From: Rhodocollybia butyracea
Lineage: Eukaryota; Basidiomycota; Agaricomycetes; Agaricales; Omphalotaceae
Length of the DNA stretch: 62,593 bases
Assembly: GCA_015501585.1 (NCBI GenBank)
Contig: JADNRY010000356.1
Span: 1-62,593, forward strand
Direction: 5' to 3'
In this document: positions 12,301 through 23,409 of the stretch, in pieces
How the letters are laid out: each line of letters begins with the position of its first letter
How positions within the stretch are numbered: the first letter of the stretch is position 1
Notes under the pieces: model-generated
Told to the model about the DNA's origin: nothing
The model's input: the letters and a program-made list of their open reading frames with translations, nothing else
The model's database searches: none
Position numbers and translations under genes: made by a program

Positions 12301-12478
12301 AACATGAGCTCTCAAAAACAACTCGTGAATAGTGTGTGCTGGAAAACCAATGCTTGCATAAAGATGTCCCAAGACATCCCAAAGACCAAATCTTCACTGT
12401 GTGTTGCGACTCCGGTAAAAATAGTTTGCTGGAAGGATCCCAGAGGTTGGTCAAGGCAGACTGAGTCCAAAACACGCC

Positions 12479-13920
12479 ATGGGTCCATTTGTTTACTTAA
12501 ATCTGGAATATTCAGTCAAGGAGATACTGGACGTAAATCTAAATAGAGATATCCAGAAAGGGCTCTGGAGGCAAAAGCTGAATCCAGAACTTTCAACTTA
12601 CAGAGACATTGCCATAGCTGCAGAACTTGTTAAAATGATTGAACATGCTTTGCATAGTAGTGATTGCTCTACGGAGCAGGAGAATGACCCGTCTGAGTCT
12701 AACTCGGAAAGTGACAACTCCCACCAAAATGGGTATCTCAAGAACTTGAATGAATCCTTGTACAGAACCTGAGGACTCTCAATATCGACATTTTGAGAAT
12801 AAATCCTCCCGCAGTGATTCCGGGGCTGAAGGCCATACCTTCAGCTCAGATCAGTCTGTTGCCGAGGAAGCATAGAATAGATTTTTGAATAGTGGGTCCG
12901 AGTATGAAGGCAACGACTCCGGACACCACCAGTACTCCGACAGTGAATCTAGTAACAAAGGTTCAAGTCAGTATAAATTTAATGATGAATCGGATTGTTC
13001 TGCTTGCCAGCAGAAGTCTATTCATGGACATAACGGGAATGGCCCATTTTTGAATGGAGACCACTATAAGCGTTGAAATCAGCAACGTGAGCTCTCTGAA
13101 CAAGAAAGAAATGAATACCTTGCAACTGGTCGGTGTTTCCGATGCGGTGAGTATGGTCATATAAGCTGCCATTGCCCAGATAGGCAACCAGTGCGCCACA
13201 ATAACCATACCTCCCCTGACACTGAAGATGGAGATCAGATCTCCGAGCTTAACTTTGGGATGGTGAGCTTTGGCCTCCCTCATTTGGGTGCAGTGAATGA
13301 CAGGCCTCCGGTGAATGGTAGATACTCACATCTTCACCCAAGCTTATCTAGTCAGGGCCAACACGGTGAATACCTACTTCCAGAGAAACAAGGATGTCCC
13401 GTTACAATGAAGGCATTTGCACGCCAGCATGAGTTTGACGCTTTGAATATTGCAAGAGCCAAAAAGACTCACCGAATGAAACAGAATGGTTCCGTTTTGC
13501 ACGATTCCCGTGAAGAACAAAAGGAGGGCGGGAGTACAGATATGAATCCACTTTCATCAACTTCCCGCAGACCTAGTAATGATTCATTCCAGGAATTGAC
13601 ATCCGGAGTTGTAGATGTCCCACAGATGATGAACGGAGGGCAGGTCCATCCGCGACCTAGAAAAATTGAAAGAATATTGAAAATACCCGACAGACTCACT
13701 TCTACTCTTCAGAATCCCCTTCTTTGGCTTTGATGATCCCGAAACGGCAAAATTTCATTCCTTTCCCCACCGGATACACTCACTACATTTCCACTTCTGA
13801 GTTTCATGCTTGTATTAAATTTGACCATATTCTACAAAGAAAGAATGTCGACTTACGCTCGGTTGATATCCCTGCAATCTACCCATTCTTTGCTGAAGCC
13901 TGAGCAAGTCAATCACGACC
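12479..13920 (+). pseudogene. Decayed retrotransposon gag-like region with CCHC knuckle
   Basis: Several broken plus-strand frames follow one another. The first (12,479-12,772) reads TYRDIAIAAELVKMIEHALH followed by an acidic Ser-rich stretch. A zinc knuckle CFRCGEYGHISCHC is encoded near 13,134-13,175 (pattern CX2CX4HX4C). A long frame to 13,733 is rich in Ser, Asn and charged residues, and a following piece reads FPTGYTHYISTSEFHACIKF. Stops and frameshifts separate the parts. The arrangement fits gag and the pol junction of a Ty3/gypsy-like element, but no reverse transcriptase is visible and no LTR pair was found. It ends before the nested TIR element at 14,322. Confidence 0.55.
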
Positions 13921-14018
13921 CATTTATTTGACCTCACGGACTTGCCACCTTTGATCTCAACACTGGAGGGATATTTGCAGGGACGGGAGTCATTAATTGG
14001 CAGCACTTTGGGCGCATC

Positions 14019-14313
14019 ATGCAGAGAGATGTGGGAATTAATGAATTGGCTATAGAAGAACATAGCCTACACAAAGGATTGAAGGAAGAATTGAACAAGA
14101 AAAGGAAGAGAGGGTGGAAGGAACAAAAGAACAGGCACCAGAAGACTGGCTTGATGGAGCAGACCCCCGCTTTTCCTGGTCCCCTAACCACTTCTGAAGT
14201 CATATCCGACCCTGATATCTTTCCACCGACTCGTGGAAATCCACACTCCATTTATTCACGCAGTAATGCCTTGCTGAATAACCCTATCCACTGCTCGACA
14301 GTGCCATCTATGC
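14019..14313 (+). other. Lys/Glu-rich open frame before nested TIR element
   Basis: An open frame running to 14,420 encodes a basic segment (KRKRGWKEQKNRHQK) and then runs into the terminal repeat of the element at 14,322, so its 3' end is transposon-derived. It may be a relic of the preceding gag-pol region. No domain recognised. Confidence 0.25.
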
Positions 14314-14321
14314 AGATTTTT

Positions 14322-16876
14322 ATGGAAAGCAAGAAGGGCCTGCCACGTCGGATCATGAATTTTGACGTAGCCAAACTGATGGAGCCAAATCGGGATATGG
14401 ACCTCGGGGACCCGTTTTAATTATGTAAATCTATTACTATCTATCCCTCCATCGAATGAGAAGTTTTTAGAATTAAGTAGGGCATACCCATGGGCCATAC
14501 ATGGTCACGGCTGTGCAAAAGATGACCGTAAGTGTGCAAGCCTTGATAGTACATACTACGGGTGACCGTATTTAAATTTTACTGGTTCTTTGAGCGCCTT
14601 GTGAGCGCCTGACAGCCTGCGCTAAGCTCTTTGGACTCGTCCCAGGTGGAAATGCATTGCCTTCAACAGATGGAAGGTTAATAGTTCCTTGAGCTAGTTT
14701 GTCTTCCTTCAACACTGCATCATCAGGCTTCAGGCTTCAGGTGGATTTGAATGATTTGTTTGTGATTTGTTCCTTTGGGCTTGAGGCAAGCTTGAGGCTC
14801 AGTTCTATTGAACTTATTAATCTCAACATATATATCTATCAAGCTTATTCAGCCAGGGATTCAGCCAGAAAAGCTGGAACGAGGCTGGAATCATGGCCCT
14901 ATGCAAGCCCTATGCCAACCCAATTGAACAGCATATCATTGATTCTACAAATGATTATTAGCATGATCTTTAAGGTGTCAATGTGATGTAGTAGTACTTG
15001 GGCCAAAACTTAGGCCAGACGGTATGGTTGATTACCTCGGTGGCTTTACCACTGTTTACTTGAGATGTTATTGTCGCAGTGAAGCCGATCCGGGCTGCAG
15101 CGCGCGCCGCATAGAAGTCCCGCTACCTCGCACACTTCGGGATAAGCATGAGGATATTCTTTCTTCTCTTTGCTTTCTTTATTCCTCAACCTTATTCCAT
15201 TATTTTCTTTGTTCCTTCTATTTACCGCACCGGCGCATAAAGCTTTGGGTACCTACAACTTAGCACCCCAGTTGATCACTTGATGTGTTCCTTGGACATC
15301 ATGTTAGTAACTAGTCTTACAGTTATACTATTTACTAATGGTAGGCCAGCCTACATTTCAAATTCCATTCCTCAGATTTGTGGAGGCTATTGATAGCTGG
15401 CATATATTTATGCAAATGGCCAGTTAGCGTGTAGTTATTAGTGCCAGGGTTGCTTTTTTGTCTACCTAGTAGTACCAGCTTTCAAGGAACTGGAGAGCTA
15501 CTTATCGTTGGCTTACTGATGCTCAGATAATGATAACTACAATACACCAATAATCTCGGCAATAAGAATCTGTGATTTACTGGCTACCGCTCAAATCCAT
15601 TTGTCCCCGTAAGCTGGCCGCATCTGAGTCTGCTAGTAGCCTGACCTCAGCCACCATATGGTTCAGGAGGGCTCCAGGTCTGGGTTGTTAGGAAAGGTAT
15701 TTGTCCTCCGTATCACATATACTGCTTTGGCATTCCATCTATATTCTTCGTTTCACCTTTATGTTTATCCGTTAGTTGCTTCCGCCCAGCTACAGGCTCA
15801 TCTATTCTTCCAGCCTAAAACTTATACTCGAGCCCCCAGAATCATCAGTGCATCACCCTCAGTTGTTCATACACTACAACTGAGGCTTCGTTCTACATGG
15901 GTTATTCTACTAAAGCCCTGAGGCAGGGTCTGAGCTCCAGCTCACTACTGGAGCCTGCAGACTCAGTAGTAGAAGCACAAAAAAATTCAGCTGTTCCACT
16001 CTTCCACATAGTATTATTGTAGTATTAGCATGTCAATGTAAACTAAGTAGTAAATACAATCTCTAATAGAGTTATTTGCTCAAGTAATTGCTAGTAAATT
16101 GGTTAGCAAGTAAGTAAGAGAAATATGCACTGAGCACTCCAGGACTCACACATTGAAGGATTTGACTGGGGTGCTATACTGTACGCCAGCGCGGTAGATA
16201 GAAACAGCAAAGAAAATAAAGGATTGTCTATGAAGCCTATTTAGGAATAAAGAAAACATCTTGGAAAACATAGGACTAATCCATAACACATATACTTATC
16301 CTGGGTCACACTGCAATGGCAGGACCTCTCCAGCCTGAGCTGTAAGTCTTCTTAAACAGTCTGGCAGGAAGGTAGGAGCATACACCGGTTCTGCCCTCAG
16401 CCCCAAAACAGTAGCTCAGTGACCTGTAAAGATTACATGCACGACTCATGACTCATGAGCGACAACTGGCCACAGTACAACGAATGTACGACTTGGATAG
16501 TAGTACATAAAAATAACACAGGGAGGGAGCAAGGGTAGCCTACACAGAGGGTATGACCAAAGAGCTCAGTGTTGGCTTAGCGTCTGTCAGGCAAGGCTCT
16601 CAAAGAATTGGTAAATGGAATAGTACATATGGTCACTGTACCGCCAAGGTTTTGTCTTTGTACTTGTACAATTGCGAGAGCCTTTTGGATAGCGGTGACC
16701 GTGCATGGGTATGCCCTACTAATAACTTCGAAACGAGCAAGACAATAATGAATAGATAATAATAGATTGCCTGATTATAATAGCAGGTGCCTGAGGTCCA
16801 TGTCCCGATTTGGATCCATCAGTTCGGCGATGTCAAAATTCGTGATCCGACGTGGCAGGCCCTTCTTGCTTTCCAT
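14322..16876. mobile_element. Long-TIR element, copy 2 (2.55 kb), nested
   Basis: It begins ATGGAAAGCAAGAAGGGCC and ends with the inverse complement. The inverted arms extend imperfectly for about 250 bp (14,322-14,575 and 16,610-16,876), including a shared AGTAGGGCATACCCATG block. Flanks read AGATTTTT on the left (14,314-14,321) and AGATTTTC on the right (16,877-16,884), an 8-bp duplication with one mismatch. The family is the same as 1,021-3,260. It has no transposase-sized frame; several 200-300 nt frames inside lack recognisable motifs. It is nested in the larger CACTACGGG element. Confidence 0.8.
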
Positions 16877-16884
16877 AGATTTTC

Positions 16885-17796
16885 CCTCTTGATCCCCTTC
16901 CCGATGCAAACGCAGTCCAGTGACTGGTTGGAAAATAATTTTACGTGTTCTGTTGATGATAGTCAATACCATCATGGGAAAAGAAACTCACGCCGACGAC
17001 ATTCTATGGTGCGACGCATCAGAAGAAGAACAGTGATCCTCAGCCGTGATGGATCTCTGGAGGGCATATGTAACGGAGACGTGACTTGTTACTCTTGATC
17101 ACGAACACTTTTCTTAATTGTTTGTTTACTCATTGAACTTTAGTAGTTACTCTCGCTCTTTACTTAGTACTCAGTTTGATTAAATAATATCTACTTATGG
17201 TAATAGGCCTATGAAAGGTACAGATTTACTGTAGGTACAATAGGTCCTCTGGAATCGGAATCCCCCGGTTTACAACAGTTCCATCAAGTCCACCTCTTTT
17301 CTCTCACTTCCCGTGTTGTGCTACGGTGACTCTGTCACTCTAGCGTTACAGCAGCAAACGGCTAGTACGAGAGGAAGAACTCCACGTGGAATTGATATAA
17401 GTGGACATCAAATGAACTAGTCGAGAAGAAAGCCAGAAAGCCAGCCATGTGCTAGAAAAGCGCTATGGCAAGGAACAGGGAGCGTTGTGTGCTAGATAAG
17501 CACCCCAGCTGAAGGACGGACTCGTGTGCTAGAAAACACTATGAGCGTGAATAAAGAAAGCACCATGGACTTGAGAGCGGAACTTCCACAACAGAAGAGT
17601 GAATGTCGTTCAACTCTATGAGGCACGAAAGTCTGCGGTACTCACACCACTGTGAGACTTTGTCATTCTGGGAGACTTCCGTAGGCCAACGAGAATAGAG
17701 CTAAACAAGTAGGAAAGGGGTAGTAGGAGAAGGATGCCTGTATTGAGTCTGCTCCACCTACAATTGGTACCCACAACCAGTACCTTTGGTAGATAC
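16885..17796. other. Transposon interior with repeated GTGTGCTAGAAAAGC motif
   Basis: No gene supported. Between 17,440 and 17,560 the phrase GTGTGCTAGAAAAGC or a close variant appears three times, spaced about 40-50 nt apart, and relatives occur near 12.1-12.4 kb. This may be the untranslated leader of a lost retroelement. Confidence 0.35.
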
Positions 17797-18423
17797 TAGG
17801 GCTTACCACTGTACCGTATACGGTCACGGCCGTGTGTTTCACGGACCATTTTAGCAATGGAAGTCCGTGTACTGTACCGTATTCAAAATTTCTAAAGGCC
17901 TTCACGGTACGGTTACCATTTATTATGGCCGTTAACGGTCATGACGGTCCATAATCATAGATGGAGCTTGAACAATATTCTGAACCGCCTATAATGTCCA
18001 GAAATGCTAATATAATCACAGACTAGTAGTGAAATAACATCCAAGAAATTGAGAGGGCAGTAGGGACTACAGTGTAGCGTGCAAGCACAGGCTTGAGGTG
18101 ATAGGAGAGGAAAATACACTCCAACCCCCCACTAGCGTCAAGGGTGGGGGGTTGTGGGACAAAGGATTTACAGTCTCAAGCTAAGTAAGATGTACTTATT
18201 CAACTTCTGATAGAGCCAAGGATAGTACGATGTTAGCTCAGTGTGCGCTTCAAGGGCGCTTAGATACGGTCCGTATTATTACATACGGTACGGTCAGACA
18301 CGGCGGTAACTGTACCGTCGACCGTCCCATGGAAGATTGAGGCAGGAGGAGGTACGGGACAGGTACCGTAACCATGATACGGTTACCGTAGACCGTAGGT
18401 TACGGTCACGGTGGTAAGCCCTA
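17797..18423. mobile_element. hAT-type MITE, 627 bp, full length
   Basis: It starts TAGGGCTTACCACTGT and ends with the inverted form ACGGTGGTAAGCCCTA. The 8-bp sequence GTAGATAC is present directly on both sides (17,789-17,796 and 18,424-18,431). An 8-bp duplication with TAGGG-type termini fits the hAT superfamily. The interior is rich in ACCGTA/TACGGT words in both orientations, giving extensive secondary structure, and has no coding capacity. A 5' part of a second copy is at 29,450-29,791. Confidence 0.88.
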
Positions 18424-19250
18424 GTAGATACGTAAACTACTGTACCATACATACAGCGATGTAGGTAGCGAGAAAATTATTCACTAAAACACGACCGAAA
18501 GTACTTGTCGAAAGTGCTCTGGCCGCGGGACTCGGACTTACAAATGCCACGCAAGAGCACAGCCACATCAATGTTCACTGCCACGTCACGACGTATGCCA
18601 ACATAACGTTATTGGGCGCCTGTAATACTTCCTCAACCACGATCATGTCTGTCTCTGGTCTGTCTATAATCACGTCGTTCTGGGACTGGAATTCTCAGTT
18701 TTTTGTAGCCTTATCCATGCAGTGCTTCACCGTTGGCCCTGCTAACGCACCTTATCTGGAGCGCCGTCTACTCCACCATCTTCACACGTGCCTTCGAAGC
18801 TTCGACTTTGTATCCATCCTCTGCTACCACCAGCTCGTGATCTCAAGGTCTTTTTGTTGGCATAGCATTTTCTGGATTGAAAACATGAAACTGAGTGGTC
18901 AGAACCTGGAAAGTTAGGCAACAATACGTCGCACACTACATTGCTCCATCTATCAACGTTTCAACCACGGCGTCTCTGGAAAACACGCATCGTACTCCAA
19001 GCCCCAGATCACTCCCGGAATGCTCTCTCCGGGTTGTCCCTTCAAATGCCTGGGAAAATGTCTTCCTCTTGCTCGGTCTGTCATCAGGTACGTCGGTTTT
19101 TTTATGTTTGCTTTAGAACCCTCTAACCAGTATTCGTAGTTGGATTTTTTCCCACCAATGCCGTTGCTTGAGGTAGGACTGCCAGTAATGGGTCCGTCCG
19201 AGCATGTAAAGGTGCATTGTTCAGTTCAAATCCACCTCCACGTCACTGTT
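18424..19250. other. Transposon interior, unassigned
   Basis: Several short overlapping open frames on both strands (18,612-19,126) show no recognisable motif. A signal-like hydrophobic run is possible at 19,070-19,125 but cannot be supported. Probably captured or decayed sequence. Confidence 0.25.
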
Positions 19251-19620
19251 GGCCATGCCGGACACCTTTGAAACGCCTCCCACCGATTCCCATAACTTCC
19301 GGTGAGTAAATTTATTCTACGCTCATTCCAAGCCGAATCGGGTGTATGACATCCGCGTCGCCGTTTGCCTCCTCGGCCAACAGTGAACCGTGCCGGACAC
19401 CTTTGAAACGCTTCCCACCGATTCCCGTAACTTCCGGTGAGTAAATTTATTCTATGCCCATTCCAAGACGAATCGGGTGCATGACATCCACGTCGCCGTT
19501 AGCCTCCTCACTGTTCGCCGTGCCAGACACCGTTGAAACGCCCGTCGCCCTCCCACCGATAACTTCCGGTGAGTAAATTTATTTCACGCTCACCAAGCCG
19601 AATTGGGTGCATGCATGCGT
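19251..19620 (+). repeat. Three-unit tandem repeat, each with a splice-donor-like site
   Basis: Units start near 19,251, 19,389 and 19,518 and are about 105-138 bp long. Each reads TGCC(G/A)GACACC.TTGAAACGC, a CCCACCGAT block, then AACTTCCGGTGAGTAAATTT followed by an intron-like stretch with CCAAGCCGAAT. The GGTGAGT in every unit is a perfect 5' splice donor, so this resembles an exon-intron module duplicated twice. No protein family recognised. Confidence 0.7.
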
Positions 19621-20094
19621 CAGTTCTCAAAGTGTTGCTCAGGGACCTTCCTACATCGGCCACCTAACTCAAGACCTATCCTTCCCCAACCTCAAAGAAA
19701 AGTAAGTTCCGCATATCCCTTTCACTCAATCTTTTGAATCGGTATTCACTCATCTATGTGGTTCTCCCTTTCAGGGTCATTGCTCCGTGTGCTCTGGCGA
19801 CCGGTTATGACATCGCCGTCACATCGGTAAGTTATTTTTGCTTCGCCTATGCCTACGGCAATTGTTTCTCAGAGTATTTCTCTTGGAGGTCCAACCATTG
19901 AAACTCCGCATTATTGGTTACATGTCTAGAAAGTACCAAAGGTCCTTGTATGTGCTTTCCAGATAATTCTCCCTATTCTGCTCTCTCCTGTACTTGTAAA
20001 GTACAATGCTTAGGCTGTGTTGTTTTTGTTATTGCAGTAAAGGGTAATCAGTACTGTAGAGTCTACATGTAGATAATATACTTTTACTGCTTTA

Positions 20095-20541
20095 CAAGAG
20101 ATGGTGTAAGATACCTGAAATGATTGCTATACACACTTAGAGTGATTGTCCAAGACACCTCAAAAGAGTGTCCAAGACACTTCAAATGATTGTTCCAAGC
20201 ACTCAAATGATTGTCTCAAGACACTGTGACCCATTTCCAAAAACAATCATATTGAGTGTTCTGAACAGTCAATATGAGTGTTTCATACCATCATTTAGAG
20301 TGTTTTTGACAATCATTTAGATAGCCCAGAACTGTTATATAGAGTGGTTCAGACTATCATATTGAAAGGTTAGGACAATCATTGAAAGTAGTTCAGACAA
20401 CCTTAAAGAGTGATTTAGACAATCATTAAGATTGGTTCAGACAATCAATGAAAAGGTATAAGACAATCCTTTTGAGTAAACTGGACAATCAATATGATTT
20501 ACTCAAACAATCAATATAAAGGTATAAGACAATCTTTTTGA
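20095..20541. repeat. Right subterminal repeat array
   Basis: Many spaced copies of GACAATCATTTAGA, AATGATTGTC and AGAGTGTTT-type words mirror the left array of the 11.3-kb element. The array is split by a small MITE at 20,542-20,699 and continues to the right tip at 20,791. Confidence 0.75.
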
Positions 20542-20699
20542 CACTGCATGCAAATCACCATGAATTTTGGTGGAAATAGTAAAATTATGTTAAACTTGTA
20601 TGAAACATCATGCAATCTTAACATAATCTTACTATCTGCACACAAGTTCAACATAATTTTACTACTTCCACAAAAATCTATGTTGATTTGCAGGCAGTG
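20542..20699. mobile_element. 158-bp CACTG-ended MITE with TGA duplication
   Basis: Ends CACTGCATGCAAATC and GATTTGCAGGCAGTG are inverted, and the arms pair over about 58 bp with few differences, including TAGTAAAATTATGTT on both sides. TGA is present directly on each flank (20,539-20,541 and 20,700-20,702). A CACTG terminus with a 3-bp duplication fits a CACTA-type MITE. It lies inside the right subterminal array of the larger element, so it arrived later. Confidence 0.85.
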
Positions 20700-20796
20700 T
20701 GAGTGAACTGGACAATCATTAAGAATGGTTCAGACAATCATTTAGATTGTGTTTTGGACAATCAAATTAATTGTTTTTCCTTCCCGTAGTGTATTT

Positions 20797-21461
20797 GGAA
20801 CTCAGAGACAGGTGAAAAACATTGTGTTCTTGAAGAACACACTGGTGTGGTCAGATCTGTTGCATTCAGCTCTCCAGATGGCACATACATTGCATCGAGT
20901 TCAGATGACAAAACAATCCGTATCTGGGATTCAGAGACGGGTGGAGAAAAGAAAGTTCTTCGAGGACACACTGACTGGGTCCAGTCTGTTGCATACTCTC
21001 CGGATGGCAAAAAGGTTGTATCCGGTTCAAGTGATCAAACAATCCGAATCTGGAATTTGGAGACGGGGGAAGAACTTCATGTTCTTCAAGGACACACTGG
21101 GCCTGTCATGTCTGTTGCATTCTCTCCAGATGGTAGCCGCATTGTATCTGGCTCATACGATGGGACAGTCCGTATCTGGGATGCAGGAACAGGCAAAGAG
21201 GTGGGTGCACCACTTGAGGGCCATACAGATTCGGTTCTGTCTGTTGTCTACTCTCCAACTGGTAAACATATTGCATCGGGCTCATGGGATAGAACAGTTC
21301 GTCTTTGGAGTGCAGAGATGTGTGAACTGGTATGTGTCTTGGAAGGACACACCAGCTATGTTTGGTCTGTGGCATTCACGCCGGATGGCAAACAGATTGC
21401 CTCAGGCTCATGGGATGGTACACTTCGGCTGTGGGATGTGGAAATGGGAAGAGTGAGGTGA
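20797..21461 (+). pseudogene. WD40 propeller 3' part of the interrupted DUF2235-WD40 gene
   Basis: Directly after the TATTT duplication the sequence continues (W)NSETGEKHCVLEEH and then five complete WD40 blades, each with the VRSVAFS, SGS.D.T(I/V)R(I/L)W and EGHT signatures, ending VEMGRVR and stop, as in the intact paralogue. Joined to 9,495 it restores one frame (2,631 nt in total), so the gene was intact when the element landed. Blade 3 has one extra residue (AFSSPDG) compared with the paralogue. A separate short protein from the ATG at 20,847 is possible but there is no evidence for it. Confidence 0.85.
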
Positions 21462-22109
21462 TTGGACCAGGGATAGCATTTGCGTTGGGAGTCTGGGTCA
21501 GGTACTTACTCAAGTGCTATGTATGACATGTAGTTCAAGTTCAGTATATACCCAGAAATACTTCTAGGCTATTTTTATAGGACATGGGCTTTGCGCATCC
21601 ATAAACCTTACTAGTCACACTTCGGTTGAGGCGATTGCATACTATACTTGGAAGTAAGGCTGTCCAGTATAATTCTCCTCAAACGGTTGAGAGACTTCCA
21701 TGGTAGTTTATTCATGCGCTGTGCCATGGTACCTCCTGAGCTGTGTGTAAGCCTGGGCTTACCACAGTTTCTATAATGTGCATATATAGTGGCCAGTGAC
21801 TATTCAAGTAACTTGAATAGTTATGCTCCTTGTGGTGTAACAGTTAAGTTGGCCACTTTGACCTGCTTACATTAACTATTCAAGTTGGGGTGGATGTTCA
21901 ATCCCTGGTTATGGCAACTACTTGTCCCGGCCATACAGAGGGATCACATGGGTCCAGGCATAGAACTACCCACTTCGAAAGGGTGATACCCTTCAAGGAT
22001 ACATAGATGGCTCTTACCCATTTTGAAAACACCTATTCCAAACCTAGTGGTCACTTGGGGTTTAGAACCCACCACTGAGAGGGTCATAGAACTAAAGGAG
22101 GGATGACTG
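21462..22109. other. 3' flank of interrupted gene, with possible SINE
   Basis: Positions 21,462-21,720 align to 52,935-53,240 downstream of the intact paralogue, for example AAGGCTGTCC..TATAATT and TAGTTTATTC.TG. From about 21,825 to 21,935 is a stretch with a Pol III box-B-like GTTCAATCCC (near 21,897) and a weaker box-A-like TGGTGTAACAG, suggesting a tRNA-derived SINE. No other feature seen. Confidence 0.45.
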
Positions 22110-22416
22110 TGTTGTAGTAACTTCTTATATCGCTGTAATGTAAGTAAACAGACTTAGCACAAATACTAATCGGAGTAAACGTCTGATATACCTGTAAAGT
22201 AAGTAAATGGACTAATACAGGATAAGTAAGTCAACTAATATACAGAAAGAATAATGGAATAGCTAACCTCAGCGCAAATACTAATTGGAGTAAACATCTG
22301 AGGTAGCTTACATACATGAGTAGCTACAAGTACAAGTAAGTTAGATAAGAGCCAAAATGAAAATCAAATACTAGTACAGGCTATCTTACACGGAACACGT
22401 TTGTACTTACTCAACA
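22110..22416 (-). repeat. LTR of truncated copia element
   Basis: Read on the minus strand it starts TGTTGAGTAAGTAC, directly after a GGGGAG purine tract that follows the pol stop, and ends CTACAACA, so it has TG...CA borders and a length of 307 bp. Inside are two related hairpin-forming segments (CAGACTTAGC...GTCTG and CCTCAGCGC...CTGAGG), the same layout as the intact copia LTR at 32,941. The outer border is inferred. Confidence 0.6.
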
Positions 22417-22422
22417 CTCCCC

Positions 22423-23300
22423 TCAAACTGGACCAAGTCCTAAGCCGGCTGCGAAGTGTTTTTCCTTGGCGCTAGGAAGAGCCTTTGTCAAGGTATCTGC
22501 AAGCATTTCTTCAGTGGGACAGTAGAGGAGATGGATCTTCCCTTCTTCAATAATATAGCGGATGAAGTGGAAGCATATATTAATGTGTTTAGTACGACCA
22601 TGGAACTGATTATCTTGAGACAACGCAATAGCGGCTTGATTATCAGACCTCAAGTCTGTCGGATTCTGAATAATGGAGTAAGTCGGTTCAAAGACTTGGG
22701 AAATGAAAGAGCGAATCTAGATGCCTTCCTTAGAGGCTTCGGTGGCTGCGATGTATTCAGACTCGGTGGTGGATAGAGATACTAGGGATTGCGAATGGGA
22801 TCCCCAGCTAACGGCTCCTCCATCTATAATAAAAATGTATCTGGTAATCACCTTGTGGTTCTCATTCATATTCTGGTCGGCATCAACATAGCCATTCGGA
22901 TCCTTCTGAGTTTCAACATAAGTGAGTTCCCAGTCCCTAGTTCCCTTGAGATAGCATATAGACCATCGACCTTCATTCCAATGAATCATGCCTGGATTGG
23001 TGAGGAATTTGGAGAGTTTATGCATAGCATATGCGACGTCAACTCTAGTGCCAATTGAAGCATACATAACCTTCCCAACAAGTGTTTGGTAAGGGATGTT
23101 ACACATAGCGGCAATCTCTTCAGGAGTCTGAGGAGATTGGAGGGAGGAAAGACGGTTGTAATGATCAATAGGGAAAGCAGAAGATCTGGCATTCTCAAGA
23201 TCAAATAGTTGGACTATTGAATCGATGTATGACTTTTGGGAAAGAGAAATAGTGTGACGTACTCGGTTACGCTTCACTTCAATACTGGGTATCCACTTCA
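22423..23300 (-). pseudogene. Ty1/copia RT-RNase H C-terminus, truncated and frameshifted
   Basis: The upstream frame (22,717-23,277) reads HTISLSQKSYIDSIVQLFDL, the Y.TLVGKVMYASIGTRVDVAY segment, GYVDADQN, GAVSWGSHSQ and SLSTTESEYIAATEASKE of copia RNase H. A second frame (22,423-22,653) continues RSDNQAAIALSQDN, GRTKHINICFHFI and DTLTKALPS to the stop. A frameshift between 22,653 and 22,717 separates them. The 5' side is cut at about 23,300, where the left tip of the integrase element begins, so gag, protease, integrase and most of RT are missing. Confidence 0.85.
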
Positions 23301-23409
23301 GTCACCCCCTACCAGGCCCCAGCGGGCTGCACAAAAATCAACCATGATCATGATCATGATTGAGGTATTTTCTTGACCATGATTGTCAAAGAATTTTATG
23401 ACTCACATG

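Larger units (their letters stand above)
9496..20791. mobile_element. 11.3-kb composite TIR transposon inside WD40 exon
   Basis: The left end reads CACTACGGGAAGGAAAAAC and the right end is its inverse complement, matching over about 33 bp with one difference. The host sequence TATTT is present on both sides (9491-9495 and 20,792-20,796), while the intact paralogue has it once near 52,269. Both ends carry dense subterminal repeats of the word GACAATCATTTAGATTG and relatives (9,515-9,880 and 20,100-20,770). No transposase was found, so it is non-autonomous. The terminal CACTA suggests CACTA/EnSpm, but those usually duplicate 2-4 bp; Transib-like elements duplicate 5 bp. Class is unsettled. The interior holds captured gene fragments and nested elements listed separately. 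Confidence 0.88.

Noticed and set aside
20749..21456. Long open frame overlapping the WD40 region in another frame
   Set aside because: It is a shifted reading of the WD40 repeats, as is 52,162-52,929; the repeats produce periodic pseudo-motifs in all frames.
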